From a virus, in IMG/VR virus record IMGVR_UViG_3300011420_000109, positions 1 to 25,001 of that record: DNA of 25,001 bases; one strand, given 5' to 3'. Position 1 is the first letter of the stretch. Each line of letters begins with the position of its first letter. The notes under the pieces are model-generated. The model was not told where the DNA came from and did no database searches. It saw nothing but the letters and a program-made list of their open reading frames with translations. A program made the position numbers and the translations under genes. This document shows positions 7,277-14,401 of the stretch, piece after piece.

Positions 7277-7939
7277 ATGATGAAGCCTGTCTATCTTGGA
7301 GTGCCGGTGTTACGTCGATATGATTTGCTTAGGCAGTTACTGTTATCAGCCGACGCTGGAACTGTTAAGCCTGAGCTTGTGGTGATTATCGACAACGGAA
7401 AGAAAGATGATCACGTTGCCGAAGCCATCAGTGATCTCTCATTTCCTGTTGAAGTGTTCACACCGGCGATACCACTAGGAGTGGCGTCCTCATGGAATCA
7501 TCTCATTCAACGGCTTCCGGAAGAACGCATCATCACCAATGACGACATCACGTTCGAATTGGACTCTGTTGAAAAGCTTCGTGATACACCTGGTGATCTG
7601 GTTTTTGGTTATGGCTATTCGTGTTACTTGATACGAGACAGTGCGATTCAGAAGATCGGACTGTTTGATGAGGCCATCTCTCCAGGGTACGCATACTGGG
7701 AAGACATCGACTACGACATGCGAGTACGCATGGCGATTCACCACGGTGTCGATTTTGTGCAGGTCAACGCTCCGTGTGTGATCAATCACCTCGGTAGCCA
7801 AACAAACGTGTGGGCAACAGCGGAAGAGATCGAGGACCATCACCGAAAGTTCGGTGTTGCAAGGACAAACTTCAAGAACAAATGGGCGCATCTTCCTGAG
7901 GAGATGCAACATCCGGCGCTGGTTGGAGCAAAATCATGA
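7277..7939 (+). CDS. GT-A (family 2-like) glycosyltransferase
   Basis: The 220-residue protein starts VYLGVPVLRRYDLL, then LVVIIDNG near residue 34-41, and the segment IPLGVASSWNHLIQ at 65-78, where GT2 enzymes usually have an LGxxxxxN loop. IITNDDITFE follows, with N88-D89-D90 at the DXD position. AYWEDIDYDMRVRM matches the W-E-D-x-D-x-x-x-R acceptor/base motif of rhamnosyltransferase-like GT2 enzymes. AAGGA precedes a double ATG; 7280 is an equally good start. It is the only cassette gene with a gap (7 bases) before it. It overlaps the next gene by 4 bases. Confidence 0.82.
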   Translation: MMKPVYLGVPVLRRYDLLRQLLLSADAGTVKPELVVIIDNGKKDDHVAEAISDLSFPVEVFTPAIPLGVASSWNHLIQRLPEERIITNDDITFELDSVEKLRDTPGDLVFGYGYSCYLIRDSAIQKIGLFDEAISPGYAYWEDIDYDMRVRMAIHHGVDFVQVNAPCVINHLGSQTNVWATAEEIEDHHRKFGVARTNFKNKWAHLPEEMQHPALVGAKS

Positions 7940-9111
7940 AGAAGCTGTTGTGGGTTGGAGATGCCGGTGTTCCATCAGGATTTGCACGCGCGACTCACGA
8001 GATTCTCGATGTGTTACGTAAGACATACGACATCACGGTGCTTGGGATGAGCTATCGAGGTGATCCGCATGATTACCCGTATCCCATCTACGCGGCGATG
8101 GCTGGTGGTGATCAGATGGGTCTAGGTCGACTGATCTGGATGTGTGACACGGTGAAGCCCGATGTCATCGTTCTTCAGAACGATCCGTGGAACATTCCAG
8201 CGTACATTCAGTTGCTCGCTGACTTTCCCGAACATGCGAACATCCCGGTTGTGGCGTGTGTTGCCGTTGACGGTAAGAACGTTCCGACACGAAGCATGAA
8301 TGGCCTTGCCCATGCGATCTTTTGGACACAGTTTGGTCTTGATGAAGCTCGCATCGGCGGCTATAATGGACCTGCATCTGTCATTCCGTTGGGTGTCGAT
8401 CTCAACGTTTACTTTCCACTTGATAAGAAAGAGGCTCGTCAGCGTCGAACGAGTAGTGACTTTTATCAAGACAAGTTTATCGTGGGCAACGTGAACCGCA
8501 ATCAACCACGAAAGCGTTGGGACTTAACCATCAAGTACTTTGCCCAGTGGGTAGAGTGGATGCACGTTGAAGATGCGTTCTTGTACTTACACGTCGCACC
8601 CACAGGTGATAAGGGTGTCAACGTTCAGCAGCTGTGCAAGTACTACGGAATTCTCGAGCGTCTCATGCTTGTTGAACCACACGTGTTTTACGGTATCGCC
8701 GAACACGAGATGCGAGACACGTGCAACTGTTTTGACGTGTCTATCAACACCGGTCAAGGTGAGGGCTTTGGACTTACGACCATTGAGGCGATGGCGTGTG
8801 GTGTTCCGTGTATTGCACCTGATTGGTCGGGTCTTGGTGATTGGGCAAAGGATGCGATCGAGCTAATTCCTTGCACCTCAACGGCGGTTGGCCCACCTTA
8901 CATCAACGTTATCGGTGGCATTCCTGACCAAGCGATGTTCATGGCCGCACTTGATAAGGTTTATCGTGATCATTCACATCGTGCTACGTTGAGAAAGTTA
9001 GGTTTGAGACGTGCTGCAGAAATGCGCTTCAACTGGAAACATATCGGTGAGCGTTACGTTGAAGAGATCGGACGTGTTCTTCAGCCGAGTGAATCACTAA
9101 CGGAGGCATGA
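7936..9111 (+). CDS. GT-B (family 4/1-like) glycosyltransferase
   Basis: The 391-residue protein has the two-Rossmann GT-B plan. The N-terminal domain starts KKLLWVGDAGVPSGFARA, with a Gly-rich loop. The linker region has VIPLGVDLNVYFP and FIVGNVNRNQPRKRWDL, the characteristic start of the C-terminal donor-binding domain. The E-x7-E donor motif is EGFGLTTIE with E276 and E284, followed by AMACGVPCIAPDWSG. These are strong GT4 signs, so it uses a nucleotide-activated sugar in the cytoplasm. It overlaps the previous gene by 4 bases and shares one base with the next structural gene. It is the last cassette gene and the only GT-B enzyme. Confidence 0.9.
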   Translation: MKKLLWVGDAGVPSGFARATHEILDVLRKTYDITVLGMSYRGDPHDYPYPIYAAMAGGDQMGLGRLIWMCDTVKPDVIVLQNDPWNIPAYIQLLADFPEHANIPVVACVAVDGKNVPTRSMNGLAHAIFWTQFGLDEARIGGYNGPASVIPLGVDLNVYFPLDKKEARQRRTSSDFYQDKFIVGNVNRNQPRKRWDLTIKYFAQWVEWMHVEDAFLYLHVAPTGDKGVNVQQLCKYYGILERLMLVEPHVFYGIAEHEMRDTCNCFDVSINTGQGEGFGLTTIEAMACGVPCIAPDWSGLGDWAKDAIELIPCTSTAVGPPYINVIGGIPDQAMFMAALDKVYRDHSHRATLRKLGLRRAAEMRFNWKHIGERYVEEIGRVLQPSESLTEA

Positions 9112-9533
9112 TGCCAAATGAAGTGCGAGGCGTCGCCGCTATGAATGACAAGATTCGAAGCTTTACACGACAATTTCCTGCGATCGTGCGTCCGGCTATG
9201 CGTGAGGAGGCTGAGGTTGAGGCGACCGAATCAAAGAAGCGTGCACCAGTGTATAGTGGTCCAACGGGGCCCAACTATCCGATACCCGGTGTCTTACGTG
9301 CGTCAATTCACGTTGAGGGTCCGTTTCAACGCGGCTCTGTGATCTACGCCGACATCGTCGCCGGTGGTGCTGCAGGTGCATACGCCTTGAGCCAACATGA
9401 AGAGCTTGATTGGTTTCACAAGATCGGAGAGGCAAAGTACATCGAGTCTGTCATCATGGAATCACGTGCGTTTATGGCCGCACGACTAGCCGCAAACATT
9501 CGTAACAGGATCGCGATGTTAGGTGGGCTTTAA
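9111..9533 (+). CDS. HK97 gp10-like head-tail connector / tail completion protein
   Basis: The 140-residue product fits the HK97 gp10 family: an N-terminal helix, RAPVYSGPTGPNYPIPGVLRASI (the usual 'P..TG.LR.SI' area), then YALSQHEELDWFH and GEAKYIESVI, which match the Y-A-x-x-x-H-E and A-K-Y-L-E signatures. It belongs to the neck between head stopper and tail terminator. CGGAGG at 9101-9106 is 1 base from ATG 9108 but 4 bases from ATG 9111, so 9111 is preferred; ATG 9141 is a third option. It normally follows the stopper gene directly; here 6.2 kb of sugar-modifying genes lie between them. Confidence 0.82.
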   Translation: MPNEVRGVAAMNDKIRSFTRQFPAIVRPAMREEAEVEATESKKRAPVYSGPTGPNYPIPGVLRASIHVEGPFQRGSVIYADIVAGGAAGAYALSQHEELDWFHKIGEAKYIESVIMESRAFMAARLAANIRNRIAMLGGL

Positions 9534-9534
9534 G

Positions 9535-9954
9535 ATGTTCTTAGATGAACTAATTAGTGTATTCGTGGCCGCCGGAGTGGGCACGTTTAACACAAACATC
9601 TTTGCTTCGACAAAGGCAAACATACCACCTGGTGATGGGCCATATCTTAGTGTTGTTGAGACGGGTGGGTCTGGCCCAGAGGACACCCATAACTCACAAA
9701 AACTACCGGCATATGTTCGACCGAACGCACAGGTCGTAGCGAGAGCAAAATCATATTCGGTAGCGAGAACGATGGCCGGAGCGGCATATGCGGCCGTGTA
9801 TCCGGTAAAAAATCAACTGGTCAGTGGTGTCTGGTGGCGTCAGGTTAATTGTTTACAAGAGCCATTTGATATGGGCGCTGATGACGTTGGGCGAGTGCAA
9901 GTTGCGTTTAACATTCAGGTAACCAGGCGGCCTAACGCCGCTATGAGCCAGTGA
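9535..9954 (+). CDS. Tail terminator protein
   Basis: The 139-residue protein resembles phage minor capsid/tail terminator proteins, which cap the tail tube and join it to the head. Family-like features are the opening FLDELISVFVAAGVG helix, PYLSVVETGG, PAYVRPNAQVVARA, a central helix with MAGAAYAAVYP, and the end W-R-Q-V-N-x-L-Q-E-P-F-D-M-G-A-D-D-x-G-R, where the 'P..lG.De.gR....n' ending is typical. GGTGGG precedes ATG 9535; an in-frame GTG at 9523 lies inside the previous gene without a good site. Order (gp10-like, terminator, tube) supports the call. Confidence 0.8.
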   Translation: MFLDELISVFVAAGVGTFNTNIFASTKANIPPGDGPYLSVVETGGSGPEDTHNSQKLPAYVRPNAQVVARAKSYSVARTMAGAAYAAVYPVKNQLVSGVWWRQVNCLQEPFDMGADDVGRVQVAFNIQVTRRPNAAMSQ

Positions 9955-9967
9955 GGGAGCTTTCACT

Positions 9968-10624
9968 ATGAGTAACGCGGTCACATCAACTGGAATCTTG
10001 GTTAAGAGAGGCGCGATCGTGCCTATCGCAGCTAAGACCATTTCCACGAACAGCCTCGCGAATCCGACCGTGGTTACGACCTCCACGGCCCATGGATTAT
10101 CAAGTACTGACGAGGTCACGATTACAGGGTCGAACTCCACACCTTCCATCAACGGTACTCACAGGGTTACTGTGTTGTCACCGACCACGTTCTCAATTCC
10201 GGTGAACGTAACCATCGCTGGAAGCGCCGGTTCGGTACAGCCCATCTTTACGACCATCGCCGAGATCACCGGAGTCACACCTGGTGGTAAGAGTCGTAAC
10301 AAGATCGAAACATCGACGCACAACGAACAAACCGAGAGTCATCTCCTCGGTATCTTGCGTCAGTCTGATCCTGCGTTGAAGATCAACTACATCGGTAGTG
10401 GTGACGCATCTCATGATCAGTTGCAGTACGACATCGACAACAACATTAAGGCCAACTGGAAGTTCTTGTTCCCGTCTGGAGTGGCACGAACCGGACAGGG
10501 ATACGTTCAGCAGTTCATGTATGATGAAGCTGCAGTTGACAGCAAGCAGGGCGCGAACATCATCATCACGTGGGCAGGCCGTGTCACCGAGTCGGTGGAA
10601 GCACCCCGTGCGATTGATGCCTAA
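9968..10624 (+). CDS. Major tail tube protein with an inserted FCCH-like domain
   Basis: The 218-residue protein is placed and built like a siphovirus tail tube subunit: a start strand (GILVKRG), then TTIAEITGVTPGGKSRNKIE with THNEQTE, the usual tube motif, and a C-terminal beta region. Between these, residues about 24-91 carry an extra module: NPTVVTTSTAHGLSSTDEV, then SINGTHRVTVLSPTTFSIP. This 'HGL...V.I.G......NGT..V......F.I' pattern is the small repeat that databases label as ubiquitin-activating E1 FCCH-like in phage structural proteins; no ubiquitin function is implied. The insert probably projects from the tube surface. AGGGAG precedes the ATG. Confidence 0.8.
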   Translation: MSNAVTSTGILVKRGAIVPIAAKTISTNSLANPTVVTTSTAHGLSSTDEVTITGSNSTPSINGTHRVTVLSPTTFSIPVNVTIAGSAGSVQPIFTTIAEITGVTPGGKSRNKIETSTHNEQTESHLLGILRQSDPALKINYIGSGDASHDQLQYDIDNNIKANWKFLFPSGVARTGQGYVQQFMYDEAAVDSKQGANIIITWAGRVTESVEAPRAIDA

Positions 10625-11220
10625 TGACACTCGAGGAGTTTGAAAGAAGATGCGAACCGGAGGCTAAGGTACATGAAGACCGTCTTCTCCGGTTCGTATC
10701 AAGTCCACAGGAGCACACTCTTGCGTTAGATACGGCGATTCAGTTAGTGTTGTTTAGACTCAGTGTCGCAAACATCCAGGTTGCGATGCTTAAAGCAGAG
10801 ATAGAACGGGGTAAACTTATGGCAGTAGCTGCAGAAGTTCAGGTTAAGAAGTTATCAATCGATGACGTGGTTGCCGCACCTGACACGAAGTTCGTGACAG
10901 AGCTTGTGGAAGAGTGGGGCGGCTCAGTCACATTTGGCTCCATCGACGCTGGTTCGATGCTCGAGTTTGTTGATGAGGGTAAGGATGATCGTGCGAGTTC
11001 AATGCTCTCACTCATCGTGCGAAGCTTTATCAATCCTGATGGCTCACGTGTGCCCAAGGCTGATATTGCACGTCGCACCGAGGAGTGGAAGCGAAAGGAT
11101 GTCACGGTCGTCAACCGACTACTCGACGTGGTGATGAAACTCAACGGTGTGTTCATCACAAAGCCTGAAATAAAAAACGCCTTGGGCGAAGTGCAGATCG
11201 GCGCTTCGCCCACCGTTTAG
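10624..11220 (+). CDS. Tail assembly chaperone, lambda gpG-like (zero-frame product)
   Basis: This 198-residue protein is the short tail assembly chaperone that keeps the tape measure soluble and guides tube assembly. The context is the classic one: tube gene before, a short overlapping frame after, tape measure next. The C-terminal half (SSMLSLIVRSFINPDG, ADIARRTEEWKRKDV, VVNRLLDVVMKLNGV) is helical, as in chaperones of this type. The start shares one base with the tube stop (TAATG). Near its end, codons ATA AAA AAC hold an in-phase slippery heptamer at 11172-11178. Without slippage, translation stops at TAG 11218-11220. Confidence 0.8.
   Translation: MTLEEFERRCEPEAKVHEDRLLRFVSSPQEHTLALDTAIQLVLFRLSVANIQVAMLKAEIERGKLMAVAAEVQVKKLSIDDVVAAPDTKFVTELVEEWGGSVTFGSIDAGSMLEFVDEGKDDRASSMLSLIVRSFINPDGSRVPKADIARRTEEWKRKDVTVVNRLLDVVMKLNGVFITKPEIKNALGEVQIGASPTV
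11172..11212 (+). promoter_or_regulatory. Programmed -1 ribosomal frameshift site with downstream stem
   Basis: The heptamer A_AAA_AAC (11172-11178) is in phase with the upstream frame (ATA AAA AAC). After a 4-base spacer, TGGGCGAAGTG (11183-11193) pairs with CGCTTCGCCCA (11202-11212), giving 11 bp with one G-U pair and an 8-base loop. A -1 slip enters a frame with no stop until TGA 11544-11546. Slippery sequence, phase, spacer, stem and the correct open frame all agree. Confidence 0.93.
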
Positions 11221-11546
11221 CACACGAGCGCGGCTGGGTGAATGTCGATGAGATGCTTCGGCAAATCGACACTCACCAGTTTAATGAGATAAGGGCGCTT
11301 GCGGAGATCGAGCCGTTTGGTGAAGATCGGATGGATATCCGCTTCGCCATTCTGGCCTCTGTTATCGCAGGTTCTGCTGGTGCTAAGGCAAAGGATGGGC
11401 AACCGTATAGTGCCGAACACTTTCTTCGTGCGCTACGCTTTGAACCCGAGACTGAAGCACCAAAGCAATCACTCGAGTATCAGACGCAGGTTCTGAACTC
11501 GTGGATAGACGGTTCAAATCGTATGTTTGCTGAAAAGGGAATGTGA
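11178..11546 (+). CDS. Tail assembly chaperone, gpT-like C-terminal extension made by -1 frameshift
   Basis: The frame gives about 122 residues when entered by the -1 slip at 11178, making a fusion of about 307 residues from 10624 to 11546 (185 + 122). The junction reads RLGRSADRRFAHRLAHERGW, then VNVDEMLRQIDTHQFNEIRA and EIEPFGEDRMDIRFAILA. The segment from DEML to IEPFGEDR has the helix plus 'PfGe.r.D.r.a' pattern of lambda gpT-like extensions. An independent start would be GTG 11238, which has no convincing ribosome site and would lose the first 20 residues. The long form is a minor product that links the chaperone to the tape measure. The stop overlaps the tape measure start (TGATG). Confidence 0.85.
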   Translation, partial: RLGRSADRRFAHRLAHERGWVNVDEMLRQIDTHQFNEIRALAEIEPFGEDRMDIRFAILASVIAGSAGAKAKDGQPYSAEHFLRALRFEPETEAPKQSLEYQTQVLNSWIDGSNRMFAEKGM

Positions 11547-14398
11547 TGAGTCTACTTGACATCGGCACACTTTCAGGTACGATTGAACTTGATGATCGTC
11601 TTACAGCCGCGCTTCATCAGATCACCGGAAAGGTTGAGTCGTTTGCTGACAAGTTTGTTGACGCGTTAGGCCCACTTGGAGTTACGATAGGCGTTTTAAG
11701 CGGAGCGGTCATCGGTCTAGGCGCTACCATCGTCACACTTGGTGTGAAGGGTAGTGAGATCAATGATGTTACCGAAGGCTTTGATCGTCTTTCTGGTAGC
11801 GTTGAAAATGCAGAGGCGATCTTACAATCTATGCGTGACGGCATCGTTGGCACGATGACTGACATGGATCTGATGGAACGCGCGAATCGCTTGTTAGCGT
11901 CAGGTGTGAAGGCCAACGCCGATGACTTTGGTGTCTTAACAGCGGCCTCAAAGATCTTAGCAAATGAGGGCTTTGGAAGTGTTCAGAGCATCATGTCACA
12001 GGTTGACAGAGGCATGCAGACCGGTCAGGTTACGAGGTTAGGTCGCATCGGCATCACTCTTGACTTGAAGGAGGCCGAGTTAGCGTATGCAACCTCAATG
12101 GGCAAGGCTGTATCTGCACTCACAACTGAACAATCACTTGAGGTCAGACGTGTTGCGCTGCTAGAGGCCGCAAACAAGATCGTGAAAGATGCAGGTGCCA
12201 TCAATCTATCCTTTGCCGATCGCATACATCAAGTGTCAACTGCGATTAAGAACTGGGTGAACGAATTTGAGAGTGCGATCGCAAAGTCACCTAATGTGAC
12301 GAATGCTTTTCTGGCGATCAAAGGTGCCATTGAGAAAGCATTTGGCGGTAGTAGTCAAGACATGATGGAATGGGCACTTAAGTGGGTTAATCGTTTTGCC
12401 GACTTCGTTGGCAAATATGGCCCACCGATTATCAAGACGTTTGGTGAGATTAAGACGTGGATCGGTAACGTCATCGACACTGTCGTTAAAGCGTGGAACG
12501 CGATTCCCGACTGGTTAAAGAACATCGCACGAGATGCAGCACTCGCGGGCGCCGCTCTTTATATCACCAGCAAAGCGTTTTCAACCATTCAAGCGTCGAT
12601 GGAAGGCATCTCCGGTGAGGTTCGCGAGGGTGGCATGCGTAGCATCGTATCCGAGTGGGCTACGATTAGCGATGCGACGATCTCAGTTGGTAAACTGTTT
12701 AGTGAATACATTCCGAACGTCCTCGAGGTAAGTGGTGCAGCATTTGTTGCTTTACGCCTTAAGACTGCAGCCTTAGGCGAAGGTTTAGCTATTGCCGCAG
12801 GTTCTGGAGCCGTCTTCTTAGCACAGATGGCAACTGGTATCATTGTTGTGGCCGCTGCTGCAGCGGTGATCACCGCAGCTTATCAAGCTTATAAGTTGTG
12901 GACAGAAAACGCTGAACGTGCCGCGAGTGCCGAAAAACAGGCCGTGATAGATCGTCAGAACCTCGTGCGTATCAACACGGCGTTAGGCACTTCATACACA
13001 GATCTTAATGAGGTTAGTAAGGCATGGCCAGAGCATCTAAAAGATGTGGCAGAGAAGACGGCTAAAGCTGCATCAGTCACGGCCGAGCTTTCCGAGTGGG
13101 AGAAGGCACACAAGGCAGCTCTTGACAGTTTATTTGGTTCACTCGTGGCGGCGGCTGGACAGCTCGATGTGACAAGTGAGGCCATCGCAAAACTGAACTT
13201 GAACCAGTTGCTTAGTCATGAAGGTTCGAAGATGGCGATCCAACTGTGGGATCAACAGATCGAAAAGGGTAAGCAGCTAAATGATGAGGAGTCGAGGCGT
13301 TATAATCTCATCATAACTAGTCGCTTAGCTGAAGAGTTCTATTCATTAGCGAAGTTGGCGAATACAAAGGTCACACTTGAACAGATCGAAGCTCTTAGAA
13401 AATTAGGCATGCGAGAGACGGAGATCGCAGAGCATTATAAGACAAACATCACCGCACTTAAGGCTTACTCCGACGCAAAACTTAAGATTCGTGAACTCGA
13501 TGAGACACTTGTGGCCTCTGATTTAAGCACGAGTGCAACCGCACACCAACAAAAGGTCGCGCAGTTTGAGAAGGAATACCAACAGGCGATAAAGTTTCTC
13601 GATATGCGTTTTGCCCATAACGTAGAGATCGCAAATAAAGAGCGTCAGCTTCGTGATGATAAGATCGCACAGGACGGTACTAACTGGAATGGTATCGTAG
13701 CACAATCACGTGAGGCGCTACAGGAGATCGCCGACGCGTATCGACGCGAGTTTGACATGATGGTTTTAAGCGGTAAGACGTTTAACCAGGATGTCTGGGA
13801 CGCGATGCGCGATAAGATCACCGCAGCACAAGACGCGGTTCACGGTTACGGACTCGCACATCAAAATTCAATGGAACTTGCGGCCGCTGCCGCGAAAAAG
13901 TTAGCTGATGAACAGGAAGCGGTTAATCAAAAGCTAAAAGAGGAGATGGAACTTCGTCGCACTATGACGATCGTAAGTGATCGTTACACATCGGCACAAT
14001 TTTTAGAGGCGGCGACCGGTCTTGGACACGGCATTACCGCAGCAGACATGCGACAGATGGTCACCAGTGGCATGGGCTCACTTCCAGAAATACTTAAGGC
14101 TGCTCAAGACGCGTTTGCGGCACTTGGTAGTGGCATTAATGGCTTTAATCAAAAAGCGATCGACCTATGGCTTGCGATGGGCGGAAGTATTCCGTCTGAC
14201 TTAACTACAGCCGCCGCGAGACCTACGTTAGCCAATAATCAAGTTGTTGCACCAGCGTCTGCTGGTGTAGTTGGTAAGGGTTGGGGTGACATTAACAATA
14301 CCTTTCACGTTAACGGGACGGCCGAGGAGAGTGCACGACAGATCGGTGACATTCTAATGCGTAACTTAAAGTCTGGTCGTCAGTTCGGGACTGTATAA
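11546..14398 (+). CDS. Tail tape measure protein
   Basis: The 950-residue protein is the longest helical, Ala-rich product in the tail block and directly follows the chaperone pair. It has an amphipathic N-terminus, hydrophobic segments near residues 43-66 (GVTIGVLSGAVIGLGATIV) and around 405-445 (GAVFLAQMATGIIVVAAAAA), and long charged helices with coiled-coil character in the second half. By the rule of about 0.15 nm tail length per residue, it predicts a tail near 140 nm. ATG 11546 overlaps the preceding stop and has AAAAGGGA at a good distance; an in-frame GTG one codon earlier is less likely. No peptidase or lysozyme motif was seen. Confidence 0.9.
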   Translation: MSLLDIGTLSGTIELDDRLTAALHQITGKVESFADKFVDALGPLGVTIGVLSGAVIGLGATIVTLGVKGSEINDVTEGFDRLSGSVENAEAILQSMRDGIVGTMTDMDLMERANRLLASGVKANADDFGVLTAASKILANEGFGSVQSIMSQVDRGMQTGQVTRLGRIGITLDLKEAELAYATSMGKAVSALTTEQSLEVRRVALLEAANKIVKDAGAINLSFADRIHQVSTAIKNWVNEFESAIAKSPNVTNAFLAIKGAIEKAFGGSSQDMMEWALKWVNRFADFVGKYGPPIIKTFGEIKTWIGNVIDTVVKAWNAIPDWLKNIARDAALAGAALYITSKAFSTIQASMEGISGEVREGGMRSIVSEWATISDATISVGKLFSEYIPNVLEVSGAAFVALRLKTAALGEGLAIAAGSGAVFLAQMATGIIVVAAAAAVITAAYQAYKLWTENAERAASAEKQAVIDRQNLVRINTALGTSYTDLNEVSKAWPEHLKDVAEKTAKAASVTAELSEWEKAHKAALDSLFGSLVAAAGQLDVTSEAIAKLNLNQLLSHEGSKMAIQLWDQQIEKGKQLNDEESRRYNLIITSRLAEEFYSLAKLANTKVTLEQIEALRKLGMRETEIAEHYKTNITALKAYSDAKLKIRELDETLVASDLSTSATAHQQKVAQFEKEYQQAIKFLDMRFAHNVEIANKERQLRDDKIAQDGTNWNGIVAQSREALQEIADAYRREFDMMVLSGKTFNQDVWDAMRDKITAAQDAVHGYGLAHQNSMELAAAAAKKLADEQEAVNQKLKEEMELRRTMTIVSDRYTSAQFLEAATGLGHGITAADMRQMVTSGMGSLPEILKAAQDAFAALGSGINGFNQKAIDLWLAMGGSIPSDLTTAAARPTLANNQVVAPASAGVVGKGWGDINNTFHVNGTAEESARQIGDILMRNLKSGRQFGTV

Positions 14399-14401
14399 AC
14401 C

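Noticed and set aside
2897-9111. Cassette as a transposon or integron insertion
   Set aside because: No transposase, recombinase, terminal inverted repeats or attC-like sites are visible at the edges, and the gene overlaps argue for stable integration in the operon.
9807-9813. Second in-phase A_AAA_AAT slippery heptamer, in the tail terminator gene
   Set aside because: A -1 slip reaches TAA at 9846-9848 after only eleven codons, I see no clear downstream stem, and no function for a truncated form is known.
9968-10624. Ubiquitin-related function suggested by the FCCH-like module
   Set aside because: The similarity is to a small beta module found in many phage structural proteins; the gene is a tail tube protein by context and no E1 catalytic parts exist.
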